A stretch of DNA of 57,958 bases from Pseudomonadota bacterium (GCA_029779535.1 JAKPAG010000073.1:1-57958), one strand, 5' to 3'. Shown: positions 1 through 8,981, counted from the first letter of the stretch. The notes: generated by a model from the letters alone, not told the origin. Numbers and translations: made by a program.

Positions 1-1
1 G

Positions 2-1195
2 CGGCTGCTCGACCGGGGGATGAACTTCCTGCTCGGCACGCCGCCGCTGCCGCCCTACCGCGATCCCGAGGAGGAGGAAGCCGCCGCCTGGCCCGAGCTG
101 GCCCAGGCCCTGGCCAGCAATGGCAGCGTGGTGGTGCAGCGCGCCGCGCCGGATGAAACCCCCGTGATCAACGCCGCCGCCCCGGTTGGCGTGCGCGGCG
201 AAATGCTGCTGGTCACCCGCAACGCCACCGACATCACCCAGTCGGTCCGCGATGCCAGGCAGACCCTGGCGATCGTGCTGGCGGTGACGCTGATCATCTC
301 GATCCAGCTGTCGCTGTTCCTGGCGCGGACCATTGTCCAGCCGCTGCGCACCCTGGTCCGTGCGGCCGTGCGGGTGCGGCTGGGCCGCGACCGCGCCGTG
401 GTGGTCCCGCGCCTGCCCGAACGGCGCGACGAAATCGGCCTCCTCGCCCGCGCCATTTCCGACATGACCGCCGCGCTGCGCCGCCATATCGACGGGGTCG
501 AAAGCTTTGCCGCCGATGTCGCGCACGAAATCAAGAACCCGCTCGCCAGCCTGCGCAGCGCGCTCGAAAGCCTTGAGAAGGTCGACGATCCCGAATTGCG
601 GCGCGAGCTGACCCGCATCGCCACCCACGACGTGCGGCGGATCGACCGGCTGGTCAGCGAAATCGCCGAAGCCAGCCGGATCGACGCCGAACTGAGCCGT
701 ACCCAGTTCGAGCCGGTGGACCTGCGCGCGCTGGCCGAAGCCCAGGTCCGCGCGCGCGATGAACGCGCCGGCAATCTCGATTGCCGGGTCAGCGTGGACC
801 TGCTGGACGACGGTCCGTTCGAAGTGCCCGGCGATGCTGCACGACTGGAACGCGTGCTGGAAAACCTGCTCGACAACGCAATCTCCTTCTCGCCGCCGGG
901 CGGCTCGGTCGCGATCCAGCTGGCCCGGCACGAGGACCGCATCGAACTGGCGGTGAGCGACCAGGGCCCCGGCATCCCGCAGGAAGCGCGCGAGAAGGTG
1001 TTCGAACGGTTCCATTCGCTGCGCCCGAGCGAGGAGGATTTCGGCAGCCATTCCGGCCTGGGCCTCGCCATCGCCCGGACCATCGCCGAAGCGCACGATG
1101 GCACCCTGACCGCCAGCGACCGGCGCGATGGACAGCGCGGCGCGCGGCTGGTCCTGGACCTGCCCGCCGTGCTGGAAGACGAGGACGAGGCATGA
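2..1195 (+). CDS. chvG: ChvG-type sensor histidine kinase, C-terminal part (start lies before the window)
   Basis: The frame is open from base 2, so the N-terminus is missing. What remains shows the end of a periplasmic sensor region, one membrane segment (around window residues 90-110), a HAMP linker, the HisKA box with phospho-accepting His in VAHEIKNPLASLR, and an HATPase domain with N box (ENLLDNA), G1 (DQGPGIP) and G2 (GLGLAIA). ChvG pairs with the response regulator ChvI and controls envelope and acid-stress genes in alphaproteobacteria. The stop overlaps the hprK start (ATGA), and this chvG-hprK order is typical of the class. The chvI gene should lie just upstream. Confidence 0.9.
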   Translation, partial: RLLDRGMNFLLGTPPLPPYRDPEEEEAAAWPELAQALASNGSVVVQRAAPDETPVINAAAPVGVRGEMLLVTRNATDITQSVRDARQTLAIVLAVTLIISIQLSLFLARTIVQPLRTLVRAAVRVRLGRDRAVVVPRLPERRDEIGLLARAISDMTAALRRHIDGVESFAADVAHEIKNPLASLRSALESLEKVDDPELRRELTRIATHDVRRIDRLVSEIAEASRIDAELSRTQFEPVDLRALAEAQVRARDERAGNLDCRVSVDLLDDGPFEVPGDAARLERVLENLLDNAISFSPPGGSVAIQLARHEDRIELAVSDQGPGIPQEAREKVFERFHSLRPSEEDFGSHSGLGLAIARTIAEAHDGTLTASDRRDGQRGARLVLDLPAVLEDEDEA

Positions 1196-1617
1196 GCCTG
1201 GTCCACCCGGCCACCTGCGTCGCCGTTCACTGCCGCGCCGTGCTCATCGAAGGCCCCAGCGGCAGCGGCAAGAGCGCGCTGGCCCTGGCCCTGATCGATC
1301 GCGGCGCCGTGCTGATCGGCGATGACGCAGTCACGCTGGAACGGGCGGGCAGCGCCCTGCTCGCCAGCCCGCCGCCCCGCATCGCCGGCCTGCTCGAGGT
1401 GCGCAATCTTGGCCTGCTGACCTTTCCCGTGGGGCAAGTCGTGCCAGTGGCCCTGGTCCTGCGGCTCGATCCCGAAGCGCCGCGCTTTGTCGATGCGGCC
1501 GAAGCGGTGGACGTGGCGGGTGCCAGCCTGCCCATGCTGCGCCTGTGGCCCGGCGATCCACTCAACGCGATCAAGGCGGAACTGGCCCTGGCCCGTTACG
1601 GGCTTGGGACAAGCTGA
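1192..1617 (+). CDS. hprK: HPr kinase/phosphorylase, short alphaproteobacterial form
   Basis: A 141-residue protein holding only the C-terminal kinase domain of HprK. The Walker A loop is GPSGSGKS near residue 22, a following GDDAV matches the family's acidic motif, and LEVRNLG corresponds to the HprK signature region. Firmicute HprK is about 310 residues; alphaproteobacteria usually keep only this domain. It would phosphorylate and dephosphorylate a serine of HPr, whose gene lies 1.5 kb downstream. The ATG overlaps the chvG stop by 4 bases, implying translational coupling. The longer in-frame extension upstream is antisense-like overlap with chvG and is not real. Confidence 0.9.
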   Translation: MSLVHPATCVAVHCRAVLIEGPSGSGKSALALALIDRGAVLIGDDAVTLERAGSALLASPPPRIAGLLEVRNLGLLTFPVGQVVPVALVLRLDPEAPRFVDAAEAVDVAGASLPMLRLWPGDPLNAIKAELALARYGLGTS

Positions 1618-1666
1618 TCGCACCCCCTTCCAATTGCCGCGCACAAGCCCCATCTTGCCAGCCGAG

Positions 1667-2596
1667 ATGACCCAAGCCCCCGCCCCATTTCGCCAGCGCG
1701 TGCTGCTCGTCACCGGCCTGCTCGGTGCGGGCAAGACCACCGCGCTCAAGGCGCTGGAGGACCTGGGCTGGGAAGTGATCGACAATTTCCCGATCCGCTT
1801 GCTGCCCCGCCTGATCGACAGCCCCGACATGCCTGCGCCCGACCTGCGCCCGCCATTGGCGATCGGGTTCGATTCGCGCACCCGAGGTTTCGACGCGGCC
1901 AAGGTGATCGACCGGGTGAAGCAGCTGGTCGAACGCCCCGACATCGAATTGACCACCCTGTTCCTGGACTGCGCCGGCCAGGAACTGGAACGCCGCTACA
2001 ACGAGACCCGCCGCCGCCACCCGCTGGCCCAGGACGTGCCCGCCGCCTCCGGGATCGCCGCCGAACGCGAACGGATGGAGCCACTGCGGCGCTGGGCCGA
2101 CATGGTGATTTCCACCACCGACTACACCACCAACGACCTTCAGCAGGCGATCCGCGAACGCTTTGGCCAGGACGCGCCGCAGGCAACCACGATAACCATC
2201 ACCAGTTTCGGCTTTGCCCGCGGCATGCCGCCGATCGCCGACCTGGTGTTCGACATGCGCTTCCTCGACAATCCGCACTGGGACCCCGAGCTGCGCCCGC
2301 AGACCGGGCAGGACGATCCTGTCGGCGCCTACATCCGCAAGGACCCCGCCTGGGACGAGGCTTTCGCCCGGATCCGCGACCTGGTGCTGCTGTTGCTGCC
2401 GCGCTACCAGGCCCAGGGCAAGGCATACGTCAACGTAGCCTTCGGCTGCACCGGCGGACGGCACCGCTCGGTTTTCACCGCCGAACAGATCGCCGCAGCG
2501 CTGCGCGCGGCCGGGTACGAACCGACCGTGATTCACCGCAACCTGACCAGCCGCGCGGCCGACGCGGTGGAAGGCCAGAAGGACATAAGGCATTGA
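1667..2596 (+). CDS. rapZ: RapZ/YvcJ family nucleotide-binding protein (RNase adapter family)
   Basis: A 309-residue protein with Walker A GLLGAGKTT near the N-terminus and the conserved C-terminal CTGGRHRSVF motif of the RapZ family. In E. coli RapZ presents the sRNA GlmZ to RNase E to control GlmS; in alphaproteobacteria the partner is unknown, but the gene regularly sits between hprK and PTS genes as here. I chose the ATG at 1667 because the protein then begins a few residues before the P-loop; an upstream extension would run back through hprK. The gap to hprK is 49 bases. Confidence 0.92.
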   Translation: MTQAPAPFRQRVLLVTGLLGAGKTTALKALEDLGWEVIDNFPIRLLPRLIDSPDMPAPDLRPPLAIGFDSRTRGFDAAKVIDRVKQLVERPDIELTTLFLDCAGQELERRYNETRRRHPLAQDVPAASGIAAERERMEPLRRWADMVISTTDYTTNDLQQAIRERFGQDAPQATTITITSFGFARGMPPIADLVFDMRFLDNPHWDPELRPQTGQDDPVGAYIRKDPAWDEAFARIRDLVLLLLPRYQAQGKAYVNVAFGCTGGRHRSVFTAEQIAAALRAAGYEPTVIHRNLTSRAADAVEGQKDIRH

Positions 2597-2609
2597 CCGC
2601 GCGCACTGA

Positions 2610-2651
2610 CCGGGGCATGCCCCGGCGCCACTTTCCGGCGGGATTCGCCGG
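2610..2651. other. Two adjacent intergenic palindromes before the EIIA gene
   Basis: The rapZ-EIIA gap holds a perfect 16-base palindrome, CCGGGGCATGCCCCGG (2610-2625), then a 6-bp stem with a 5-base loop (2635-2651). There is no T run, so this is not a classical terminator. It could be an operator or an RNA processing hairpin; nothing decides between them. Confidence 0.4.
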
Positions 2652-2678
2652 GTCGCACTTGCGGAGACACGGTCCCCT

Positions 2679-3083
2679 ATGATCGGTCTGATCCTGGTTA
2701 CCCACGGCAGGCTTGCCGAGGAATTTGTCAATGCCATGCAGCACGTCGTTGGCCGGCAGGACGGCGTGGCGACCGTGTGCATCGGCCCCAACGACGACGC
2801 CGAACTGCGCCGCCGCGAGATTGCCGACGCGGTCAAGGCGTTTGATACCGGCAGCGGGGTGATCATCCTGACCGACCTGTTCGGCGGCACCCCGTCGAAC
2901 CTGGCGATTTCGCTGATGCAGGCTGGCAAGGTCGAAGTGATCGCCGGGATAAACCTGCCGATGCTGATCCGCCTGGCCAAGGCGCGTGGCTGCATGGACC
3001 TGAAGCAGGCCGTGGCCGCTGCGCGCGATGCCGGGCGCAATTACATAACAATCGCGTCCGAATTTCTGGGGCAGGACGCGTAA
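2679..3083 (+). CDS. PTS EIIA component, mannose (EIIA-Man) family
   Basis: A 134-residue single-domain EIIA-Man protein. The phosphorylation site is His9 in LVTHG, and the family motif DLFGGTPSN is present. Alphaproteobacteria generally lack the sugar permease partners, so this protein is thought to be regulatory, receiving phosphate from HPr encoded immediately downstream (16-base gap). A Shine-Dalgarno-like GGAGA lies upstream of the ATG. No EI (ptsP) gene is visible in the window. Confidence 0.93.
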   Translation: MIGLILVTHGRLAEEFVNAMQHVVGRQDGVATVCIGPNDDAELRRREIADAVKAFDTGSGVIILTDLFGGTPSNLAISLMQAGKVEVIAGINLPMLIRLAKARGCMDLKQAVAAARDAGRNYITIASEFLGQDA

Positions 3084-3099
3084 AACGGGGGAGGCGCCA

Positions 3100-3378
3100 A
3101 TGCCGGATCAACGCGAAAGCGTGGAAATCGTCAACAACCGGGGGCTGCACGCGCGCGCCAGCGCCAAATTCGTGAACGCCGTGGCCAAGCTGGGCGATGG
3201 CCTCAGCGTCAAGGTGTTCAAGGACGGGGCCGAAGCGGCCGGCGGGTCGATCCTGGGTCTGATGATGCTGGGCGCGGCCAAGGGCGACACGATCGAGATC
3301 GCGGTATCGGGCGACGGCGCGGACCTCGCGCTGCTCAAGCTGGTCGGGCTGGTCAAGGACGGCTTCGGCGAGGACTGA
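3100..3378 (+). CDS. ptsH: HPr phosphocarrier protein
   Basis: A 92-residue HPr. His17 in GLHARAS is the EI-phosphorylated residue, and Ser50 in GGSILGL aligns with the regulatory serine targeted by HprK. With EIIA-Man and HprK in the same block it forms a regulatory phosphorelay rather than a sugar-uptake system. EI, which usually follows in this order in related genomes, is not here; an RNA methyltransferase gene follows after 4 bases instead. Confidence 0.95.
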   Translation: MPDQRESVEIVNNRGLHARASAKFVNAVAKLGDGLSVKVFKDGAEAAGGSILGLMMLGAAKGDTIEIAVSGDGADLALLKLVGLVKDGFGED

Positions 3379-3382
3379 GCGC

Positions 3383-4186
3383 TTGTCCCGCCGCACGATC
3401 ACCGGATTTTCCAACCCCGCGGTCAAGCACCTGCGGGGCCTGCGCGAAAAGAAGCACCGCAAGGCGGCTGGCAAGTTCCTGGCCGAAGGGCTGCGGCTGC
3501 TGACCGATGCGCGCGAATGCGGCAAGCTGCCCGAAGTGCTCGTCATGGCCACGCGGCGCGATCCCCATCCCCTGCTTGAAGCGCTGGAGGCCGACGTGCT
3601 GGCCGCCGGCGGCGAAGTGCTGGAAATGGCCGAGGACGTGCTGGCCAAGGTCACCGGCAAGGACAACCCCCAGGCCGTGGCCGGGGTCTTCGCCGAATTC
3701 GATACCAGCCTGGCCGCGCTGGACCGGTCGTCGGCAAAAATCTGGCTGGTCGCCCAGGCGCTGCGCGATCCGGGCAACCTTGGCACCATGCTGCGCACCG
3801 GCGATGCGGTCGGCGCCGGCGGGCTGATCCTGATCGACGATTGCGCCGATCCCTTTTCGGTCGAAGCCGTGCGCGCCAGCATGGGCGCAGTGTTCACGCA
3901 AGGAATCGCCCAGGCGCGGTGGGAAGAATTCCTGCCGTGGCTGCGTTCCGGCCCCGGACAACTCGTCGCCGCCTCGCTGCGCGATGCGGTGCCCTACCGC
4001 GGCGCGCCCTATGCCGCGCCGTGCTTCATCATGGTCGGCAACGAAAGTCGCGGCCTGCCCGAGGAGTATGAGCTCGCCTGCGACCTGCGCGTGACCATGC
4101 CCATGAAGGGCCGCGCCGACAGCCTCAACGCCGCCGTCGCCGGGGCCGTGCTGGCCTACGAAGTGCTGGATGCGCTGGGCGGATAG
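3383..4186 (+). CDS. TrmH/SpoU family RNA 2'-O-methyltransferase
   Basis: A 267-residue protein. The N-terminal substrate-binding region begins with NPAVKHLRGL. The C-terminal SPOUT domain shows the three family motifs: LRDPGNLGTMLRTGDAVGA (motif 1), FIMVGNESRGL (motif 2) and SLNAAVAGAVLAYE (motif 3, part of the trefoil-knot SAM site). It methylates a ribose in rRNA or tRNA; the exact nucleotide cannot be read from sequence. The start is TTG, 4 bases after the HPr stop, so it is probably co-transcribed with ptsH. Confidence 0.9.
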   Translation: MSRRTITGFSNPAVKHLRGLREKKHRKAAGKFLAEGLRLLTDARECGKLPEVLVMATRRDPHPLLEALEADVLAAGGEVLEMAEDVLAKVTGKDNPQAVAGVFAEFDTSLAALDRSSAKIWLVAQALRDPGNLGTMLRTGDAVGAGGLILIDDCADPFSVEAVRASMGAVFTQGIAQARWEEFLPWLRSGPGQLVAASLRDAVPYRGAPYAAPCFIMVGNESRGLPEEYELACDLRVTMPMKGRADSLNAAVAGAVLAYEVLDALGG

Positions 4187-4229
4187 GCCGTTCAGCCTCC
4201 AGCCAGCCGATGCCCGGCACAGTGCGGGC

Positions 4230-4643
4230 ATGACACGGAACCTTCTTTTCGCTTTGGCCGCCCTATCGCTCACCGCCAGCGCTTCGGCCGGCGTGCCGCG
4301 CGCCGCCGCGCTGACGGGGACCAATTGGAAGATCGTCAGGATCGACGGCAAGGCCCCCGCCTCGCCCCGTGCCGAACTGCGCTTCCTGCCCGAACGGCTC
4401 AGCGCCACTGCCGGCTGCAACGGCATGGGCGGGGCATGGCAGATCAAGGGCGGACGGCTGGTTGGCGGGCCGTTCATGTCAACCATGATGTACTGCCAGA
4501 GCGTGACCGGCGATGACAGCCTGATGGCCCAGGAACGCGCCTTGGCCGACCTGCTCGCGGCCAGGCCAACGCTGGACCTCAAGGGCAAGCGGCTGGTGCT
4601 GCGCTCGCTCGGCCACTCGCTCGAACTGGTGCGGTTGCCCTGA
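4230..4643 (+). CDS. Secreted META-domain protein (HslJ-like)
   Basis: A 137-residue protein with a hydrophobic signal peptide (residues 1-20, ending ASASAG) followed by one META domain: GTNWKI at the start, CNGMGG in the middle and MYC toward the end, the two cysteines being typical of the family. HslJ and relatives are envelope proteins linked to heat and antibiotic resistance; the activity is not known. The upstream in-frame ATG at 4170 lies inside the methyltransferase gene, so I use 4230, which gives a clean signal peptide. Confidence 0.85.
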   Translation: MTRNLLFALAALSLTASASAGVPRAAALTGTNWKIVRIDGKAPASPRAELRFLPERLSATAGCNGMGGAWQIKGGRLVGGPFMSTMMYCQSVTGDDSLMAQERALADLLAARPTLDLKGKRLVLRSLGHSLELVRLP

Positions 4644-4648
4644 CCGGC

Positions 4649-4671
4649 ACGGCGGATCAGGCGTCCGCCGT
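4649..4671 (+). terminator. Hairpin downstream of the META gene
   Basis: A perfect 8-bp stem (ACGGCGGA / TCCGCCGT, 7-base loop) begins 6 bases after the META stop and is followed by TT then C-rich DNA. It overlaps the last codons of convergent rmuC. A weak T tract makes rho-independent termination uncertain. Confidence 0.45.
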
Positions 4672-6018
4672 TTCCCCCGCCCCGTCCGGTAGCGCCAGCG
4701 CCGCCTCGGCGCCAGTCTCGCCATAGCGCGGGGCGCTTTCGATCAGCGGCACGTCCTCGATCTCACGCTTGCCGATCTCGATCCCCTTGTCGCGCAGGCG
4801 GCGGCCCGAGCTCATCACGTTGCGTTCGAAGCTGGAGACGAACTTGTTGTAGTTGTTGACCGCGCTGTCGAGCCCGCTGCCAACCCGCTTGAGGTGTTCG
4901 GCAGCCACCGCCAACCGGTCATAAAGCTCCGCCCCGGCCTTGCCGATTTCCACCGCCTCGCGCGCCAACTGGTCCTGTTTCCAGACCATCGCCACGGTCC
5001 GCGCGATTGCCACCAGGTTGGTAGGAGTGGCCAGCAGAACCTTGTTATGAAAGGCGAAATCCCACAGTTCCGGATCGTTTTCCAGCGCCGCGGCGACGAA
5101 GTGTTCGCCCGGCACGAACATCACCACATAGTCCGGCGCTTCGTCGAACTGGCTTTGATAGCTTTTCGCCCCCAGCGCGGCGACGTGCTGGCGCATGGCG
5201 CGCGAATGCTGGTCAAGGTGCCGTTTGCGTTCGGCATCGTCGCTCGCCTCGAAGGCGGCCTGGTAGGCGTTGAGCGAGACCTTCGCGTCGATCACCAGCT
5301 TCTTCTGCCCCGGCACGCGCACGATCGCATCGGGGCGCAGGCGTCCGTCCTCGGTTTCCAGCGAGTGTTCGAGGATGAAATCGGTGTGTTCCGACAGCCC
5401 GCACTGTTCCAGCACGTTCTGCAGCGCGCGTTCGCCCCAGCGGCCGCGCGCCTTGGGGGCGTTGGTCAGTGAATTGCCCAGCCGGGCCGCTTCCGCGCGC
5501 ACCGCTTCCTGCCCGTCGCGCAGCGACTGCAGCAGCCCGGTCAGCTGGCCAAAGGCATCGACCCGCTGCTTTTCGAGCGACTGGACATGTTCTTCATAGC
5601 TTTTCAGCCGCTGGTCGACCGGGGCGAGCATCGCCTTCAAGCGTTCGGCGCTTTTTTCTTCGGAATGGGCGAAGCGCTGCTGGGCCTGGGCCAGGAACTG
5701 TTCCTGCGCGGCGGCCAATACCTTGGCCCCGGCGGCTTCGAATTCGCGCTTCAGGCTGTCCTGCGCCTGGATCAGCGCCTGGCGCTGTTCGGCAAAGTGC
5801 GCGGCATTGGCCTGCAGTGTCGCCACCTCGATCCGGGCATCGCCCAGTTCCTTGACCGCCTGGCGGAACCGAGCATCCAGTTCCTTCGCCTCGCCCTCAT
5901 GCTCGGCCAGGCGGGTGCGCAGTTCGGCGGCCGGGCGCGATCCGGCCACCCAGCCGAGCACAAGGCCCAGCGCCAGGCCGAGGATCAGGACGATAAAGGT
6001 CAAGACTTCGCTGCTCAT
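4657..6018 (-). CDS. rmuC: DNA recombination protein RmuC
   Basis: A 453-residue protein with an N-terminal membrane anchor (residues about 5-27), a long coiled coil (about 30-190) and the RmuC nuclease-like domain (KARGRWGE, then [11 protein letters not shown], and [11 protein letters not shown], which carries the acidic residue and lysine expected of a PD-(D/E)XK fold). RmuC limits inversions and rearrangements between short inverted repeats. The gene lies 41 bases downstream of def on the same strand. An inverted repeat overlaps its start codon. Confidence 0.93.
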   Translation of the reverse strand: MSSEVLTFIVLILGLALGLVLGWVAGSRPAAELRTRLAEHEGEAKELDARFRQAVKELGDARIEVATLQANAAHFAEQRQALIQAQDSLKREFEAAGAKVLAAAQEQFLAQAQQRFAHSEEKSAERLKAMLAPVDQRLKSYEEHVQSLEKQRVDAFGQLTGLLQSLRDGQEAVRAEAARLGNSLTNAPKARGRWGERALQNVLEQCGLSEHTDFILEHSLETEDGRLRPDAIVRVPGQKKLVIDAKVSLNAYQAAFEASDDAERKRHLDQHSRAMRQHVAALGAKSYQSQFDEAPDYVVMFVPGEHFVAAALENDPELWDFAFHNKVLLATPTNLVAIARTVAMVWKQDQLAREAVEIGKAGAELYDRLAVAAEHLKRVGSGLDSAVNNYNKFVSSFERNVMSSGRRLRDKGIEIGKREIEDVPLIESAPRYGETGAEAALALPDGAGETADA

Positions 6019-6037
6019 TCCGGTACGTTAACCGGAA
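6018..6037 (-). promoter_or_regulatory. Inverted repeat around a possible -10 box at the rmuC start
   Basis: Arms TTCCGGT and ACCGGAA flank a 6-base centre that reads TAACGT on the minus strand, 6 bases before the rmuC ATG. This would place an operator-like palindrome directly over a -10 element of a leaderless transcript. No convincing -35 sits at 17 bases, so the promoter reading is weak while the symmetry itself is exact. Confidence 0.4.
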
Positions 6038-6059
6038 CGGAGCAAGAACGCCAGCCCCG

Positions 6060-6626
6060 TTACGCCGCCTTGCGCAGCTTTTCCAGCTTTTTCAGCGCCA
6101 TGTTGCGCTTCAGGCGCGACAGGTGGTCGATGAACAGGATGCCTTCGAGGTGGTCCATCTCGTGCTGCAGGCAGGTCGCCAGCAGGCCGTCCATGTCCTC
6201 CTCGTGGACCGTGCCATCCAGATCCTGCCAGCGCGCGCGGATCCGGGCCGGGCGTTCGACATCGGCATAGATTTCCGGCACCGACAGGCAGCCTTCGGAA
6301 TAGACCGACAGGTCATCCGAAGGATTCAGGATTTCCGGGTTGATGAACACCCGGGGTTCCTTCTTGGTCGGCTGGTGGTGATGGTGGTGGCCATCGTGGT
6401 TGCAGGCCACCGGCTCCGCATCGGGATCGTCGGGCTGCAGGTCGATCACCAGCACGCGCAGCGGCACGCCAACCTGGATCGCGGCCAGGCCGATGCCCGG
6501 AGCGTCGTACATCGTCTCGAACATGTCGGCGACCAGCGTGCGCAGCTCGTCATTGAACTCGGTCACGGGCGCCGACACCTGCTTGAGCACGGGATCGGGA
6601 ACTTCGATGATTTCGCGGATAGCCAT
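6060..6626 (-). CDS. def: Peptide deformylase with a His-rich insertion
   Basis: A 188-residue deformylase that removes the formyl group from nascent N-terminal methionine. Motif 1 is GIGLAAIQ, motif 2 is EGCLSV (metal-binding Cys) and motif 3 is QHEMDH (two metal His and the catalytic Glu). Between motifs 1 and 2 lies an insertion [14 protein letters not shown] with five consecutive histidines (6375-6401), absent from E. coli Def. I chose the ATG at 6626, which begins MAIREI as is usual; the longer frame starts inside the promoter. fmt, encoding the formylating enzyme, is 0.7 kb away across recR. Confidence 0.96.
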   Translation of the reverse strand: MAIREIIEVPDPVLKQVSAPVTEFNDELRTLVADMFETMYDAPGIGLAAIQVGVPLRVLVIDLQPDDPDAEPVACNHDGHHHHHQPTKKEPRVFINPEILNPSDDLSVYSEGCLSVPEIYADVERPARIRARWQDLDGTVHEEDMDGLLATCLQHEMDHLEGILFIDHLSRLKRNMALKKLEKLRKAA

Positions 6627-6633
6627 GAGGGGG

Positions 6634-6662
6634 CAGATAGTCGCGGTTTGCCCGCTTCGCAA
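6634..6662 (-). promoter_or_regulatory. Putative leaderless promoter of def
   Basis: On the minus strand: -35 TTGCGA, a 17-base spacer, -10 TATCTG, then 7 bases to the def ATG. The predicted start site falls at or next to the start codon and there is no Shine-Dalgarno. The recR promoter has the same -10 hexamer and the same spacing. Confidence 0.55.
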
Positions 6663-6689
6663 GGATGGCAAGGCGATTGCCGTAATCGC

Positions 6690-7286
6690 CTATCCGACCG
6701 GCCTTCTCGCCCGCAGCGCCTGGGCGAGCGTGCCCTCGTCCAGGTAGTCCAGCTCGCCCCCCACCGGCAGGCCGTGGGCCAGCTGGGTGATCCGCACCGG
6801 GCAGGCTTCGAGCCGTTCGGCGATGTAATGCGCGGTGGTCTGCCCTTCCAGCGTGGCGTTCATCGCCAGCACGACTTCGTCGATCCCGCCCTGCGACACG
6901 CGTTCGATCAGCTTGCCGATCGTCAGGTCCTCGGGCCGCACCCCGTCGAGCGCGGAGAGCCGGCCGCCCAGCACGTGATAGCGCCCGGTGAACAGGTGCG
7001 CCCGGTCGAGTGCCCAGAGGTCGGCCACGTCCTCCACCACGCAGAGCGAGCGCTGATCGCGGCGCGGATCGGAGCAGATCGGGCAGGGATCGCTGGTATC
7101 GACATTGCCGCAGGTCTGGCATTCGACCAGGCTTTGCTGCACCCCTTCCAGCGCGGCGAGCAGCTGGACCAGCGCGGTTTCGCGCCGCTTGACCAGCCAC
7201 AGCACCGCCCGCCGGGCCGAACGCGGCCCCAGCCCCGGCAGGCGCGACAGCGCGGTGGTCAGTGCTTCGATCTCTTGCGATGCCAT
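6690..7286 (-). CDS. recR: Recombination mediator protein RecR
   Basis: A 198-residue protein: N-terminal helix-hairpin-helix ([11 protein letters not shown]), a four-cysteine zinc finger (CQTCG ... CPIC), a Toprim domain ([11 protein letters not shown], then HVLGG) and a C-terminal Walker-like tail. RecR works with RecF/RecO to load RecA on gapped DNA. The start at 7286 (MASQEIEAL) matches the normal RecR N-terminus; the longer frame would begin within fmt. Divergent from fmt with 43 bases between the start codons. Confidence 0.95.
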   Translation of the reverse strand: MASQEIEALTTALSRLPGLGPRSARRAVLWLVKRRETALVQLLAALEGVQQSLVECQTCGNVDTSDPCPICSDPRRDQRSLCVVEDVADLWALDRAHLFTGRYHVLGGRLSALDGVRPEDLTIGKLIERVSQGGIDEVVLAMNATLEGQTTAHYIAERLEACPVRITQLAHGLPVGGELDYLDEGTLAQALRARRPVG

Positions 7287-7293
7287 GGGTGGA

Positions 7294-7322
7294 CAGATAG
7301 GGCGCGCTTTCAGGAAAGGCAA
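7294..7322 (-). promoter_or_regulatory. Putative leaderless promoter of recR
   Basis: On the minus strand: -35 TTGCCT, 17-base spacer, -10 TATCTG, 7 bases to the ATG. No ribosome-binding site is present. On the other strand the same bases hold the fmt Shine-Dalgarno AGGAAAGG. Confidence 0.55.
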
Positions 7323-7329
7323 AGCAGCC

Positions 7330-8238
7330 ATGCGCGTTATCTTCATGGGCACTCCGGACTTCGCCGTTCCGGCGCTGGAAGCGCTGGTCGCGGCGGGACA
7401 CGAGGTGGCCTGCGTCTACACCCAGCCCCCCCGCCCCGGCGGCCGGCGCGGCAAGGAACTGACCCCCACCCCGGTCCACCGCAAGGCCGCGGAACTGGGC
7501 ATTCCCGTGCGCCATCCCGCCAGCCTGAAAGGCGCGGAGGAGCAGGCGGCATTCGCCGCGCTCGGCGCGGACGTGGCCATTGTCACCGCCTATGGCCTGA
7601 TCCTGCCGCAGGCGGTGCTCGATGCGCCGCGCCAGGGCTGTCTCAACATCCACGCCAGCCTGCTGCCGCGCTGGCGCGGCGCGGCGCCGATCCAGCGCGC
7701 GATCCTGGCCGGAGACGAGGAAACCGGCGTCGATATCATGCGCATGGAAGCCGGGCTCGATACCGGGCCGGTGCTGCTCGAAGGGCGCACGCCGATCGGC
7801 GGCAAGACCGCCGGGGCGCTGACCGAGGAACTGGCGCAAATCGGTGCGCGGCTGATTGTGGAGGTGCTGGCCGATCTGTCCGCCTATCCCGAGCGGGTCC
7901 AGCCGGAAGACGGCGTCACCTATGCCCGGAAGATCGACAAGGCCGAAACCCGGATCGACTTTTCGCAGACTGCTCGGCAGGCCGAACGCCAGATCCGCGC
8001 CTTTGCGCCAGCGCCAGGGGCCTGGTTCGAATTTCAGGGCGAACGCTGCAAGGTGCTGGCGGCAGAACTTGCCCAAGGCTGCGGAGCACCCGGCGAAGTG
8101 CTGGACGATGCCCTGACCATCGCCTGCGCCGGGGGCGCAATCCGCCCCACGCTGGTCCAGCGCGCCGGACGGCCCGCAATGGCCACGGCCGATCTGCTGC
8201 GCGGCTGGGCGATTGCGGCGGGGACCGTGCTCGCTTGA
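7330..8238 (+). CDS. fmt: Methionyl-tRNA formyltransferase
   Basis: A 302-residue enzyme that formylates Met-tRNAfMet using 10-formyl-THF. It shows the N-terminal [13 protein letters not shown], the catalytic [17 protein letters not shown] segment (Asn and His) and [11 protein letters not shown] with the catalytic Asp; a C-terminal OB-like domain follows (about residue 205 on). The ATG at 7330 follows a Shine-Dalgarno AGGAAAGG. Its stop overlaps the truA start, so fmt-truA form a pair. Confidence 0.96.
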   Translation: MRVIFMGTPDFAVPALEALVAAGHEVACVYTQPPRPGGRRGKELTPTPVHRKAAELGIPVRHPASLKGAEEQAAFAALGADVAIVTAYGLILPQAVLDAPRQGCLNIHASLLPRWRGAAPIQRAILAGDEETGVDIMRMEAGLDTGPVLLEGRTPIGGKTAGALTEELAQIGARLIVEVLADLSAYPERVQPEDGVTYARKIDKAETRIDFSQTARQAERQIRAFAPAPGAWFEFQGERCKVLAAELAQGCGAPGEVLDDALTIACAGGAIRPTLVQRAGRPAMATADLLRGWAIAAGTVLA

Positions 8239-8981
8239 CCCGCTTCGCTCTCACCCTCGAATTCGATGGCACCCGCTTCATGGGGCTGCAACGCCAGGCC
8301 CACGGGCCCAGCGTGCAGCAGGCGGTGGAGGAAGCGGTCGAACGCGTCACCGGCGAGCAGGTGACGCTTCACGCCGCCGGCCGCACCGATGCCGGGGTCC
8401 ATGCGCTGGCCATGCGCGTCCATGTCGACGTGGCCAAGCCGATCACCCCGTTCCGGCTGATGGAAGCGCTGAACTTTCATCTCAAGCCCGATCCGGTTGC
8501 CGTGCTGGCTTGCGAGGCGAAGCCGGAAGATTGGCACGCCCGGTTTTCCTGCGTGGGCCGCGAATACCTCTACCGCATCGCCAACCGCCGCGCGCCGCTG
8601 ACGCTGGATATCAACCGCGCCTGGCAGGTGCCGCAGCCGCTGGACGAGGCCGCGATGCACCGCGCCGCGCAGGCGCTGGTCGGCAAGCACGATTTCACCA
8701 CGTTCCGTTCCACCCAGTGCCAGGCGCAAAGCCCGGTCAAGACGCTGGACCGGCTGAGCGTGGAACGCGTTGGCGAGGAAGTGCACGTGCGCGCCGCCGC
8801 GCGCAGTTTCCTGCATCACCAGGTCCGCTCGATGGTCGGCTGCCTGGCGCTGGTCGGCATGGGCCGCTGGCGCGAGGGACAGATCGGCGAGGCGCTGGCC
8901 GCGCGCGACCGGCGGGCGCTGGGCTATAATGCCCCGCCCGATGGGCTCTATTTCACCCGGGCGCTTTACCCCGACGATTGA
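8235..8981 (+). CDS. truA: tRNA pseudouridine(38-40) synthase
   Basis: A 248-residue TruA that makes pseudouridine at positions 38-40 of the anticodon arm. The catalytic Asp is in [10 protein letters not shown] (about residue 51); [12 protein letters not shown] near the start and the C-terminal [11 protein letters not shown] are family hallmarks. The most likely start is the TTG at 8235, overlapping the fmt stop (TTGA) and giving the normal N-terminus ([11 protein letters not shown]); no suitable ATG is nearby. The much longer open frame upstream is antisense to def and recR and is rejected. Confidence 0.93.
   Translation: MTRFALTLEFDGTRFMGLQRQAHGPSVQQAVEEAVERVTGEQVTLHAAGRTDAGVHALAMRVHVDVAKPITPFRLMEALNFHLKPDPVAVLACEAKPEDWHARFSCVGREYLYRIANRRAPLTLDINRAWQVPQPLDEAAMHRAAQALVGKHDFTTFRSTQCQAQSPVKTLDRLSVERVGEEVHVRAAARSFLHHQVRSMVGCLALVGMGRWREGQIGEALAARDRRALGYNAPPDGLYFTRALYPDD

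Noticed and set aside
55..1956. 633-codon minus-strand frame under chvG, hprK and rapZ
   Set aside because: Ser/Arg-rich shadow of three certain genes; no family resemblance.
8021..8040. GGTTCGAAT, like a tRNA T-loop
   Set aside because: It lies within fmt coding sequence with no matching acceptor or anticodon stem.
6123..8229. Long plus-strand open frame upstream of truA, antisense to def and recR
   Set aside because: Only its last part (from 8235) is TruA; the rest is antisense low-complexity sequence over well-supported genes.
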